A stretch of DNA of 64,000 nt from NCBI GenBank assembly GCA_902802905.1, contig CADCNT010000007.1, positions 1 to 64,000 on the forward strand, in the 5' to 3' direction. The notes under the pieces are model-generated. The model saw only the letters and a list, made by a program, of their open reading frames with translations. It was not told the origin of the DNA and ran no database searches. Made by a program: the position numbers and the translations under genes. Positions within the stretch are counted from its first letter, which is position 1; each line of letters opens with the position of its first letter. Positions 34,801 through 42,679 of the stretch are shown here, one piece after another. This stretch comes from an uncultured Erysipelotrichaceae bacterium (GTDB lineage Bacteria > Bacillota_I > Bacilli_A > RFN20 > CAG-826).

Positions 34801-36446
34801 TTCAAACTACCGAAGAGTTAGAATTACAATCAGTAACTATTAATGACCGTGAATCTAACTCATTAACAGTTTATGGCAGTACTGTTGCTGGTACTTTTGT
34901 TACTGAAATTACTGGTTCAAATGATGTATATGATTTAACTGGATATAACTACTTCAAGATTGCAAGAACTAGTAATGGTGCTGGATATTGTTCTAGCATC
35001 ACTGTTGTAACTGGAACTCCAACCCCAATTAATCCAACTTCAATTATTATGAATCCAACTTCCGCAGAAGTCGGTGTTGGTGGAACAAAACAATTAAGCA
35101 TTTCTTATGTTCCAAGTAACGCTAATCAAAATAAAGATGTTACATGGACAAGTAGTAACACGAATGTCGCTACTGTTAGCTCAACTGGTTTAGTGAGTGT
35201 TAAATCCACTGCGACTGCGGGACAAAAAGCAACTATTACAGCTAGATTAACTAATATCACTTCAATCACAACAACTTGTAGCATAACGGTTATCGAACAA
35301 CAAAAAGACGACCACACAATTTTGGTTTATATGTGTGGTGCTGATCTTGAAAGCGAACATGGTCTCGCTAGCGGCGATATCTATGAGATGTTAAAAGTGT
35401 CTGGCCAACCTGATGACGTTAATATTGTTATCGAAACTGGTGGAGCGAATTCCTGGTCCTCATCATATGGTTATGGCATTTCTTCTACAAAACTGGAAAG
35501 ATGGCATGTTGAAAACAAAGCTTTAGTTAAAGATGACTCATTAACTTATGCTAGTATGGGTTTAACAAGTACTTTGCAAAGTTTCTTAGAATACGGCTTA
35601 AAGAATTATCCAGCTGAAAGAACAGGCATTATCTTCTGGAACCACGGTGGTGGTATGAGAGGTGTTTGCTATGATGAGAAGAAAAATGATGACGTTCTTA
35701 AAAACAGTGAAATCAAATCCGCTGTTAGTGGTGCGTTATCTAACTCTGGCTTATCCGGACAAAAACTCGAATGGGTTGGATATGACGCTTGCTTAATGCA
35801 AGTTCAAGATATTGCTGAAACCAATAGTGCGTACTTCAAATACATGGTTGCTTCTCAAGAATCTGAAGCTGGATATGGCTGGGACTATGATAACTGGGTT
35901 GATGATTTATATGCCAAAAAGCCTACAGAAACTATCTTAAAGACTATTGTTGATACGTTTATTGTTGATAATGGTGGCGCTAGTAGTTCTAGTGGTGACC
36001 AGACATTATCTTACTTAGATTTAAGCTATGCAGGTGCCTATAAGACTGCATGGGAAAATATGGCAACTCAACTCAATTCGAAAGTTACATCTAGTAATAA
36101 ATCATCGTTTAACTCTGCAATTACAGGTAATGTTAAGCATTACGCGGATAGTGATTATGACTACTTCTGTACATTCGATGCCTGGGACTTTATTGATAAG
36201 TTAGCAACTAGTAGTGCGTTTTCTTCATTTAGAATTGATTCATCTTATATTACAGCGGTGAAGAATGCTCACGCTAACCTGGTGAAATATAACCTTGCAC
36301 AAAAAGGAGCAGGTGTTTCCAAGGGTTTATGTATGTATTGGCCAAATAGCACAAGATATAGTGATGTTAGTACCTATTACACATCTAATGAAACAAACTT
36401 CTCGAATTGGAGAACCTTCTGCGTGAACAAAGGTTATCACGCATAA
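31860..36446 (+). CDS. secreted multi-domain C11 (clostripain-family) cysteine protease with four BIG2 domains
   Basis: This is a 1528-residue exported protein; the signal peptide is about residues 1-30 (GGALAAITTAVCLVLGIS) with no lipobox cysteine. Residues 35-520 are beta-rich and include an unrecognised N-terminal domain. BIG2 domains lie at about 530-614, 757-839, 843-922 and 1058-1147 (landmarks VVWSSNNESVATVDENGLV, FTSNHENIATVSNDGLI, ITWSSSNNAIATVSNGVV). The peptidase domain covers 1150-1528 with catalytic H1262 in FWNHGGG and C1311 in GYDACLM. C11 enzymes cut after Arg or Lys and often self-process between His and Cys; basic residues (DEKKNDD) lie there. GAGGAAG precedes the ATG. Ends in a terminator. 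A wall-displayed protease is inferred. Confidence 0.9.
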   Translation: MNKKSFIGGALAAITTAVCLVLGISTIDSQRVDALYQRTNNENYSLILSSSNKVTASGDHDMYSQTGGKVTFTYSGISSSTSGHATINENGTIVNKDIIHSITTFSATFAGSGTLKARIAYVATEAKWGEYFELLSGNEVSFGSYPYFLEMKAFGGSVTLSSATYTYSCLVNSDAEVYDASGHYDITFKANGGSADDSNELTYSTIFNQVTSGDDYISSFTGISKVYAGIYGLKFASNKGEGSLTINFDSTYVENQITSIDVSAAQYGSNSSVFRIYVNGVSTYTEITPSTGGSVSVNATLTSLEIETSGKQAYLCGLTLNYGGKHVPGTPDNPTPYEVGFSATDANKDTYTTNSIFDNDKALSAYKVLSDGSHSSLGSSDYSYVIKDSNNQTINPSNKFPAIGAYTLIISYKSFIPVEITLNVGEYVYIVDVVASMSTVSFTTADTLSANLAGNLTATLEYSNGTNSNAISYTDFTDYDIAVKLVTPKGFTYDQATPFGTAGIWTVKVYSVDDENMYFNISITVNAIPVASVSLDKTSHTMYPDDTLQLTATVGPNNATNKVVVWSSNNESVATVDENGLVTAIAIGGATISATAADGSGKYGSCVISVTAAPIIVEHDIELTADGGTNASECTINGIDGIKVGTSKNSGNMIITVPGGTTKLSFHAAAWNGEGSGNLSMSGATASITSFALTANAGINGNSPYTLSSGSSEEDYIFETVLSNISSETDLTFSYSKRFVIWGAKYYTSESPVDPVYPTSIQLTGESNTISIGQTSQLNVEYMPSDTNVKNVTFTSNHENIATVSNDGLITGVAQGSATITATAEAASGTINASFNVTVTPVLVTSVSLDTDSTTVKAGKTVTLVATIYPSNATNKNITWSSSNNAIATVSNGVVTGIAAGNATITVTTADGNKTATCTVSVQESTSGGEESFSITYTDLPSTYQTGSTIYTADSGIKFQAYNCAGGYSSKVQFKGSSGYIQTTEELELQSVTINDRESNSLTVYGSTVAGTFVTEITGSNDVYDLTGYNYFKIARTSNGAGYCSSITVVTGTPTPINPTSIIMNPTSAEVGVGGTKQLSISYVPSNANQNKDVTWTSSNTNVATVSSTGLVSVKSTATAGQKATITARLTNITSITTTCSITVIEQQKDDHTILVYMCGADLESEHGLASGDIYEMLKVSGQPDDVNIVIETGGANSWSSSYGYGISSTKLERWHVENKALVKDDSLTYASMGLTSTLQSFLEYGLKNYPAERTGIIFWNHGGGMRGVCYDEKKNDDVLKNSEIKSAVSGALSNSGLSGQKLEWVGYDACLMQVQDIAETNSAYFKYMVASQESEAGYGWDYDNWVDDLYAKKPTETILKTIVDTFIVDNGGASSSSGDQTLSYLDLSYAGAYKTAWENMATQLNSKVTSSNKSSFNSAITGNVKHYADSDYDYFCTFDAWDFIDKLATSSAFSSFRIDSSYITAVKNAHANLVKYNLAQKGAGVSKGLCMYWPNSTRYSDVSTYYTSNETNFSNWRTFCVNKGYHA

Positions 36447-36453
36447 ATCTTAT

Positions 36454-36481
36454 AAAGGAATGCATTATGTCATTCCTTTTT
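36454..36481 (+). terminator. terminator after the BIG2-C11 protease
   Basis: Stem AAAGGAATG / CATTCCTTT with an eight-base loop and a T-run. It lies seven bases after the stop. Confidence 0.8.
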
Positions 36482-36490
36482 GTTTAGATA

Positions 36491-36496
36491 TATAAT
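36491..36496 (+). promoter_or_regulatory. -10 box of the second S8 protease, leaderless candidate
   Basis: A perfect TATAAT ends ten bases before the ATG at 36507, with no Shine-Dalgarno in between. The -35 is poor (TGTCAT 36468-36473, inside the preceding terminator). Confidence 0.5.
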
Positions 36497-36506
36497 ATTC
36501 TTGCAT

Positions 36507-39500
36507 ATGTTTAAAAGTTTAATTGTCTTCCTAACTATAACCACTCTTTGTGGCGGGCTTTCTTCTATAAACAAGAATTCTAACAAAGATATAAACCAAT
36601 TTGCTAGACCTGGGTTAGTTGCTTATGCAGCAAGTTATTCCTCGGATTATAAAAATGAACCTAAATACTTAACTGAGAAAACTAAAACTTTAGATTATTT
36701 AAATTTAGGAAGTTCTTTAGATTATTATCGTGGTGACTCAGTTAAAGTTGGAATTATTGATTCGGGAATTAACTATGACCATGAAGATTTTATGGTCAAT
36801 AGTGTTACTAGAGTAAAGGGTGATTCAAAGTTTTATTCCTATGAAACTGGCGGTTGGGTTTATTACAAGGCTTCTCAATATGGTTATTCATATATAGATG
36901 ATACACATGGACATGGCACTAATGTAGCGGCCACTGTTGCTTCTGCAATAAACGGTATAGGTGGATTTGGACTTGCGCCAAATGTTGAATTATATGTTTA
37001 CAAAGTAACTAATTCTAATAATGGTTACGAGTTTGGTGCTATACAAAATGCTTTACTTGATGCCAAATCTTTAGGAATCAATGTTATTAATATGTCTTTC
37101 CAAAGTTATGAGCATGAGGTGACTTATGGTAACTCAACTATGCCTGCTTCTAGCGGCTGTTCTACAACCTTAACATATTACTTAAATCAGGCTTATAACG
37201 CCGGCATAACTTTAGTGGGTGCGGCAGGCAATTATAACACTGATGAACCATCTTATCCTGGTAGCAACAACCATGTTATAAATGTTGGTTCTTTAAGCGA
37301 AAACGGAACAGAAAAGGCTCCTTTTTCTAATTATGGCTCCACAATTGATATAGTGGCGCCTGGTTATGTACATGTCGCAGATAAAGGAACTAATTCTTCT
37401 TATAAGAATACTTCAGGTACCTCTTTTTCTGCTCCTTTAGTAACTGCCGCTATTGCTTTATATATACAAAAGAACCCAAACGCAACACCTAGCGAAATTG
37501 AATCTGCTTTGTATGCATCTTGTGATCCGATTACCAGTGGAAGTACATATCCTAACTGGGCAGGACATGGAACACTTAATGTAGCGAGATTTTTAGGAGT
37601 TGATGTTCCAACAGATATCACTATCAATAATACAGAAATCGTTAATGATGCTTTAGAACTAAATGTTGGAGATAAATTTGATTTAGATTGGACAGTTAAT
37701 GGCATTGGAGTTTTTGATGATTCTGTTACATTTTCTACTTATAGCGGTCAAACAAATGTTGTTAGTGTAAATAACAATGGCAGAATATCTGCAGTCGGTG
37801 AAGGTGAAGAATATGTCCTTATTGAATCCGCTGTTGATTCAAATATTTACGCAATGGTGGATGTTACAGTAGGCCCTTCTTTAATTCCTGAACAAACTTT
37901 AACTATCACTAGAAATAGTTTTTCTTCTTCAGGTAATTATGCTTGGTACAACTGGACAGAATCCACTAGTGATGATGTATCAGTTTCTGGTAGAGCCGAG
38001 ATCTATGCAACAACAAAAACTTGCATGCAATTCAATAAAGGTAATGGAAATAATGTTGCGGCAATCTTTAACACAACTGAAATTCCAGGTTCAATAACTA
38101 AAATTGAAGCTAACACTTATACAGGCACTAATCGAGCATGGAACGCATATGTTACTTCCACAGCATGTTCTGCTAATGGATCGACACTTACTTTTGGAAG
38201 CAATAAAACTACAATTGGTTCGTCAATAATTGTTGGCTCTTCATTAACATCCTTAGGAACTTCTACTGATGGATATAGCTATTTCTGTTTGCAGGAGAAT
38301 GTTAATAACGCTTCAAGCATTGAACAAATCGTTATTACATATATTCCTGCTGATACATCTGATAAGATTGTTGACTCCTTAGAAGCAACTTATAGTGGAG
38401 GAGACTTATATGTTGGTGATTCTCTTGACGAATCAAAAATCTCAGTGACAGCAAAATACACAGACAGCGATAAATATCCAGATGAAGTTTTATCTGATAG
38501 CAAATACGAATTAAGTGGATTTGAAAGTGACACTGCTGGAAAGAAAACTGTTACTGCTACTTATACAGGTACCTTATCAACTTCAACATCACCTTTAACT
38601 ACTTCATTCAATGTTAATGTTAAGGAAGATTCTGTTACAAATGTCACAGTAACAAATTCAAAAACTTATCACCCAGGAGACACTATCTCTAAATCTGATA
38701 TCACGGTAACTCTTTCTTGGGAAAGTGGAAAAGCAAGTACAACAACTACCGATTTCTCTTTCGCTAGCGACGGATATCAATTTAAGTATGCAGATGCCGC
38801 TAGTGGTGGCGCCAATACTCCAAAGCAATTCTCTGTTATTTATCAAGGCCAACAATACAATTTTTCTGTCAATGTTAACCGTAATGCATATAGTGAACCT
38901 TCTACTTCTAAAAAAACTTATAATGGAAGTGGCTTTTCTAATCTAGCAAATTCATATACAACAAATCAGACTATTACCGTAAATAACACGACTTTTGCGG
39001 TAGATGGATATTATTATTCAGGTGCTAGCGCACTAAGTTTAAGTAATGGTCAAAAATCTGCTCCTGGTTCTATAAGAAATACAACCTCATATTCGACTGG
39101 CATCACTAGTGTATCAATTACTGGGGCTTCACCAAATGTTCAATTAAGCACTAATGGTAGCGCCTGGGTTGATTTATCAAGCGCTACACCTACTAGTGTT
39201 AACTATTACTATTTCAAACTATTTTACAAGAACACTTCACAATCAAACTATGTGAACATTACTAAAATTGAAGTGACTGTGAAAGGGGTAGATAATCCAA
39301 CTAATGTTGCTAACTATGTTATGTTTGAAGACACAAACAATCAGTGTGTCACAAAATTAGATATAGCGGTAAATAAGCTAAACAATTTGAGTGATATTGA
39401 TAAGAATACTTTCTGGACTTCGAATAACTTTGTTATTAAAACAGCCAGGGAAAGATTACAGGCTTGGGCAATTAACCAAGAAAAAGAATTAAGTTACGAA

Positions 39501-39647
39501 AACAATAAGTTTGTTGTTAGCTTAGATAGTAATTTCAATAAAGATAAATTAGAGATAAATGGACTAATATCTATAGTCATTATTTCTGCTTCAATCTGTG
39601 GTGTGTTTGTTACTTATATACTGATTAGAAATAAAAAAGAGCATTAA
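36507..39647 (+). CDS. second surface S8 (subtilisin-like) protease, membrane anchored
   Basis: This 1046-residue protease has the signal peptide MFKSLIVFLTITTLCGGLSS and triad D85 (VGIIDSGINYDHEDF), H136 (THGHGTNVAATVAS) and S306 (TSGTSFSAPLVTAA). It is a compact subtilisin catalytic domain without the PA insert of the first S8 enzyme. A BIG2-like domain follows at 370-455, then a beta-domain, then two Big_3-like domains (VDSLEATYSGGDLYVGDSL; VTNSKTYHPGDTISKSDI). A C-terminal span (SIVIISASICGVFVTYILI) ends in RNKKEH. The ATG at 36507 is preferred over an in-frame TTG at 36480 inside the terminator. No Shine-Dalgarno. It likely degrades host or food protein at the cell surface. Confidence 0.92.
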   Translation: MFKSLIVFLTITTLCGGLSSINKNSNKDINQFARPGLVAYAASYSSDYKNEPKYLTEKTKTLDYLNLGSSLDYYRGDSVKVGIIDSGINYDHEDFMVNSVTRVKGDSKFYSYETGGWVYYKASQYGYSYIDDTHGHGTNVAATVASAINGIGGFGLAPNVELYVYKVTNSNNGYEFGAIQNALLDAKSLGINVINMSFQSYEHEVTYGNSTMPASSGCSTTLTYYLNQAYNAGITLVGAAGNYNTDEPSYPGSNNHVINVGSLSENGTEKAPFSNYGSTIDIVAPGYVHVADKGTNSSYKNTSGTSFSAPLVTAAIALYIQKNPNATPSEIESALYASCDPITSGSTYPNWAGHGTLNVARFLGVDVPTDITINNTEIVNDALELNVGDKFDLDWTVNGIGVFDDSVTFSTYSGQTNVVSVNNNGRISAVGEGEEYVLIESAVDSNIYAMVDVTVGPSLIPEQTLTITRNSFSSSGNYAWYNWTESTSDDVSVSGRAEIYATTKTCMQFNKGNGNNVAAIFNTTEIPGSITKIEANTYTGTNRAWNAYVTSTACSANGSTLTFGSNKTTIGSSIIVGSSLTSLGTSTDGYSYFCLQENVNNASSIEQIVITYIPADTSDKIVDSLEATYSGGDLYVGDSLDESKISVTAKYTDSDKYPDEVLSDSKYELSGFESDTAGKKTVTATYTGTLSTSTSPLTTSFNVNVKEDSVTNVTVTNSKTYHPGDTISKSDITVTLSWESGKASTTTTDFSFASDGYQFKYADAASGGANTPKQFSVIYQGQQYNFSVNVNRNAYSEPSTSKKTYNGSGFSNLANSYTTNQTITVNNTTFAVDGYYYSGASALSLSNGQKSAPGSIRNTTSYSTGITSVSITGASPNVQLSTNGSAWVDLSSATPTSVNYYYFKLFYKNTSQSNYVNITKIEVTVKGVDNPTNVANYVMFEDTNNQCVTKLDIAVNKLNNLSDIDKNTFWTSNNFVIKTARERLQAWAINQEKELSYENNKFVVSLDSNFNKDKLEINGLISIVIISASICGVFVTYILIRNKKEH

Positions 39648-39699
39648 TGTTTAATTCAGCATTTTTAATTCAAAAATGTGAAATTAGTTATCTTTTTTC

Positions 39700-39729
39700 T
39701 TGTTTTATTATTGGTAATGTACTTATAAT
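39700..39729 (+). promoter_or_regulatory. promoter of the short C11 protease gene
   Basis: TTGTTT (39700-39705), an 18-base spacer and TATAAT (39724-39729). Predicted start about 39736. Confidence 0.6.
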
Positions 39730-39735
39730 ACTTCT

Positions 39736-39755
39736 ATCATTTTTAGTAAAATGAT
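39736..39755 (+). promoter_or_regulatory. perfect 5'-end hairpin before the C11 gene
   Basis: ATCATTTT-TAGT-AAAATGAT, an eight-pair perfect stem with a four-base loop. It begins at the predicted transcript start, eight bases before the ATG; no Shine-Dalgarno is present. Confidence 0.55.
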
Positions 39756-39763
39756 GAAAATTT

Positions 39764-41044
39764 ATGAGACTATTTAGAAAGTTTGTTCCACTTATTGTTA
39801 GTGTTCTCGCCATATCTTGTGGCGCTTCTAACGTTGATCAAAAGTCTTTTGGTGAATGGACAATTTTAATGTACGTTTGTGGGTCTAATCTTGAAAGTGA
39901 TTATGCCAACCAAACTACTATTAGAGATGATACGGGACAAATCTATAGATGGAATGGTATGGGTTTAGCCACAATGGACATTAGAGAAATGTTAATTCCA
40001 AAAAACAAACCTAAAGATGTCAATATCGTCCTTATGACTGGTGGAGCAAAAAAATGGACCAAATCTAATTTTGGAAAATATGGTTCATATGATATCGATC
40101 CTTCAAAACTCCAAATTCATCACGTTAATTCTTCAAATAAATTATCCTTAGATAAAACTCTGAATTATTCCTACATGGGTAATTCTTCGACCTTACAAAC
40201 TTTTTTGGAATATGGTTTTAAAAACTATCCTGCCAAAAAGACCGCTTTAGTTTTATGGAATCATGGCGGTGGACTTCAAGGTGTTTGCTTCGATGAAAAG
40301 AATCCTTATGGAGATGGCTTAACCGCTCCTGAAGTTACTTGGGCTGTTAAAAATGCTTTGATTAACAGTGGTAAGGAAGGCGAAAAACTTGAATGGATTG
40401 GTTATGATGCTTGCTTAATGGCAGTTCAAGATATTGCCGAACTTAATTCAAAATATTTCAACTATATGGTTGCTTCCCAGCAATTAGAATCTGGATATGG
40501 CTGGTCTTATCAAAACTGGATTGACAAAGTATACGAGAAGAAAGAAACCACTGAAATTTTGCAAAGCATTTGTGACTCATTTATCGAGGATAACAATTAT
40601 CTTGGATATGATAACGATCAAACCCTTGCTTATTATGATTTAAGTCATGCTGCTGAATATAAAAACGCTTGGGAAAATATGTCTTTATATATGTCAAGTA
40701 GCTTAAGTTCCTATAATAGAAACGCTTTAAATAGTTTAATCAATGAATGTCGTGTGTTTGGCGATGATTATTCTTATGCTTATGGACTGGTTGACGCTAA
40801 AGATTTCATCGATCGATTAGATAATAGCGAGTACTTCAATGTCCCTGATGAAGTTGTGAATCCACTTAAAACTTCGTTCAATAATTTAGTTGCTTACTCT
40901 GCAAAGGGAAATGAAGCAGGTTCCGCTAACGGGCTATCAATGTATTGGACTATTTCTAATTACACTCGTTACTATAACAGCTACACACAAAGCGATACAA
41001 ACTTCCTTAATTGGGCAAGTGTTGTATCTAATTATGGTCAATAA
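39764..41044 (+). CDS. C11 (clostripain-family) cysteine protease lipoprotein
   Basis: This 426-residue lipoprotein (signal MRLFRKFVPLIVSVL, lipobox AISC) consists almost only of a C11 peptidase domain, beginning WTILMYVCGSNLESDYANQT. Catalytic residues are H167 in LWNHGGGLQGVCFDEK and C217 in GYDACLMAVQDIAEL. Late blocks YDLSHAAEYKNAWENM and GLSMYWTISNYTRYY are shared with its two paralogs downstream. No BIG2 domain is present. No Shine-Dalgarno is evident; the leader is about 28 bases and mostly hairpin. The enzyme is expected to cut after basic residues outside the cell. It is closest by eye to the protein at 41192, suggesting tandem duplication. Confidence 0.92.
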   Translation: MRLFRKFVPLIVSVLAISCGASNVDQKSFGEWTILMYVCGSNLESDYANQTTIRDDTGQIYRWNGMGLATMDIREMLIPKNKPKDVNIVLMTGGAKKWTKSNFGKYGSYDIDPSKLQIHHVNSSNKLSLDKTLNYSYMGNSSTLQTFLEYGFKNYPAKKTALVLWNHGGGLQGVCFDEKNPYGDGLTAPEVTWAVKNALINSGKEGEKLEWIGYDACLMAVQDIAELNSKYFNYMVASQQLESGYGWSYQNWIDKVYEKKETTEILQSICDSFIEDNNYLGYDNDQTLAYYDLSHAAEYKNAWENMSLYMSSSLSSYNRNALNSLINECRVFGDDYSYAYGLVDAKDFIDRLDNSEYFNVPDEVVNPLKTSFNNLVAYSAKGNEAGSANGLSMYWTISNYTRYYNSYTQSDTNFLNWASVVSNYGQ

Positions 41045-41046
41045 AA

Positions 41047-41071
41047 AGTCACGATTCTTCGTGATTTTTTT
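41047..41071 (+). terminator. terminator after the first short C11 gene
   Basis: Stem AAGTCACGA / TCGTGATTT (one G-T) with loop TTCT and a T-run, right after the stop. Confidence 0.8.
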
Positions 41072-41121
41072 CTTTATCTATGAATGTAAAACTTTCTTTA
41101 TCAAAAATAATTAAAAAAACA

Positions 41122-41151
41122 TTTACATATATAAATAAAATTGTGTATTAT
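41122..41151 (+). promoter_or_regulatory. promoter of the second short C11 protease gene
   Basis: TTTACA (41122-41127), an 18-base spacer and TATTAT (41146-41151). Predicted start about 41158, at the base of the next hairpin. Confidence 0.55.
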
Positions 41152-41155
41152 TAAA

Positions 41156-41184
41156 CCCCTTAGATTAAATCTAAGAAAAGGGGG
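41156..41184 (+). promoter_or_regulatory. leader hairpin that can pair with the Shine-Dalgarno
   Basis: CTTAGAT-TAA-ATCTAAG (41159-41175) extended by CCC (41156-41158) facing the G-run of the Shine-Dalgarno (GGGGG 41180-41184), with AAAA unpaired. Folding would mask the ribosome site seven bases before the ATG. Confidence 0.5.
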
Positions 41185-41191
41185 AATCACG

Positions 41192-42544
41192 ATGAAAGTT
41201 ATCAAGAAATTACTACCTCTAGCATTATTGGCGATGTTAACAGCTTGTCAACAAACTGCTGCGAACAGCATTGAAAATGGTGGAGAAGGAGGAGAAATTG
41301 TAACTCCAAAGAAAGATGCTTATACCATCCTTATTTATATGTGTGGTTCCAACCTTGAAAGCGATTACGCTAATAAAACAACCTATGAATACATGGGTTA
41401 TACATATCAAATCGATGGCATTGGCATGGGTACTGCTGATATCAATGAAATTCTCTCTGTTAAAAATCAACCAAATGATGTCCATATCGTCATCGAAACT
41501 GGTGGTGCTAGCGCATGGACCAATAAGTCATTTGGAAAATATGGTGATTATGACATTGACGCTTCTAAGTTACAAAGACACCATGTTGAAAACGGCAAAA
41601 TTGTTTTGGATGAAACTCTTGCTTACCAATCAATGGGCAAATCCTCTACATTACAATCCTTCATCGAATATGGTTTAACCAATTACGAAGCTGAAAAGAC
41701 TGCTTTGATTCTTTGGAACCATGGTGGTGGACTTCAAGGTGTTTGCTTCGATGAGAAAAGAAATGATGATAGCTTAACTGCTAACGAAGTTACTTCTGCT
41801 GTTGCTGGTGCCTTAGAAGCTTGCAATATGGCTGGCAAAAAACTTGAATGGATTGGTTATGATGCCTGTTTAATGGCGGTACAAGATATTGCTGAAAAGA
41901 ATTCACCATACTTCAATTACATGATCGCCTCCCAAGAATCTGAATCAGGTTATGGTTGGGATTACGATAACTGGATCGATGATTTATATGCAAAAAAGGA
42001 TACAGAGACCATCTTAAAAGAGATTTGTGACACTTTCATCGAAGACAACAACTACGATGATTATGGTAACTATTCCACAAAGAGCAACGATCAAACGTTA
42101 GCCTACTTCAACTTAAGTTATGTTGCTGAATACAAGAATGCTTGGGAGAATATGGCAGCTCAATTGAAGAACAAACTCACAAACTCAAATAAATCCTCAT
42201 TCTCTAGTCTAGTGAAAAACTGTAAACACTATGCGGATGATGATTACGAATATTATGGATTATTTGACGCTAAGGATTTTGTAAATAAATTAGCAAGCAA
42301 TAGCACTTTTAAAACTGGTGAAAGTTATACTAATGCAGTGCTTAATGCTCATGCTAAGTTTGTTGGCTATAGTGCCAAAGGTGCCAAAGCTGGAAACAGC
42401 AACGGTATCTCCATGTACTGGGCTTATAGTAGAAATACCTCAAACTATAATAGTTACAAATCCAGCGACACCAACTTCTCAACTTGGAGTTCTATCGTTT
42501 CCACCTACGGTGGCAGTGGCTCCTCAAGCGGAGGATGGTGGTAA
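41192..42544 (+). CDS. C11 (clostripain-family) cysteine protease lipoprotein, paralog
   Basis: This 450-residue lipoprotein (MKVIKKLLPLALLAM, lipobox LTAC) starts at 41192 after a strong Shine-Dalgarno; an in-frame ATG at 41141 lies in the promoter. The C11 domain begins YTILIYMCGSNLESDYANKT, with H177 in LWNHGGGLQGVCFDEKRNDD and C226 in GYDACLMAVQDIAEK. Basic residues between His and Cys could be a self-cleavage site, as known in the family. The tail is low complexity (GGSGSSSGGWW). Tandem with the paralog at 39764, and similar over the whole domain. Role: extracellular cleavage after Lys/Arg, feeding peptide uptake (inferred). Confidence 0.92.
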   Translation: MKVIKKLLPLALLAMLTACQQTAANSIENGGEGGEIVTPKKDAYTILIYMCGSNLESDYANKTTYEYMGYTYQIDGIGMGTADINEILSVKNQPNDVHIVIETGGASAWTNKSFGKYGDYDIDASKLQRHHVENGKIVLDETLAYQSMGKSSTLQSFIEYGLTNYEAEKTALILWNHGGGLQGVCFDEKRNDDSLTANEVTSAVAGALEACNMAGKKLEWIGYDACLMAVQDIAEKNSPYFNYMIASQESESGYGWDYDNWIDDLYAKKDTETILKEICDTFIEDNNYDDYGNYSTKSNDQTLAYFNLSYVAEYKNAWENMAAQLKNKLTNSNKSSFSSLVKNCKHYADDDYEYYGLFDAKDFVNKLASNSTFKTGESYTNAVLNAHAKFVGYSAKGAKAGNSNGISMYWAYSRNTSNYNSYKSSDTNFSTWSSIVSTYGGSGSSSGGWW

Positions 42545-42551
42545 TAGAATT

Positions 42552-42576
42552 AGCCGATTGATGAATCGGCTTTTTC
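42552..42576 (+). terminator. terminator after the second short C11 gene
   Basis: Eight-pair stem AGCCGATT / AATCGGCT with loop GATG and a T-run, seven bases after the stop. Confidence 0.88.
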
Positions 42577-42584
42577 TTTTTCTC

Positions 42585-42615
42585 ATAAAAGCCATTTTTG
42601 TAAAAATGCTTTTAT
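42585..42615 (+). repeat. second inverted repeat downstream of the C11 terminator
   Basis: ATAAAAGC-(C)-ATTTTT pairs with AAAAAT-GCTTTTAT around a short loop: a 14-pair arm with one bulged C. It lacks a T-run and could be a 3' processing hairpin or a backup terminator. Confidence 0.5.
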
Positions 42616-42643
42616 CTATAATATTGAAGTTGTATTATATTAT

Positions 42644-42660
42644 CTTTGATAAAATCAAAG
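42644..42660 (+). promoter_or_regulatory. leader hairpin CTTTGAT-AAA-ATCAAAG
   Basis: A perfect seven-pair stem 19 bases before the ATG at 42680. A -10-like TATTAT (42633-42638) would start the transcript at about 42645. Its arms match the repeat at 30690-30708. Confidence 0.5.
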
Positions 42661-42679
42661 AGAATTGTAGACAGAATAT

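Noticed and set aside
33440-35300. Repeated segments that could suggest a CRISPR or tandem DNA repeat
   Set aside because: The repetition is at protein level (BIG2 domains of about 80 residues) with diverged DNA; there are no short identical repeats with spacers.
36480-36506. TTG start for the second S8 protease
   Set aside because: It lies in the T-run of the preceding terminator and upstream of the -10 box; the ATG at 36507 gives a normal signal peptide.
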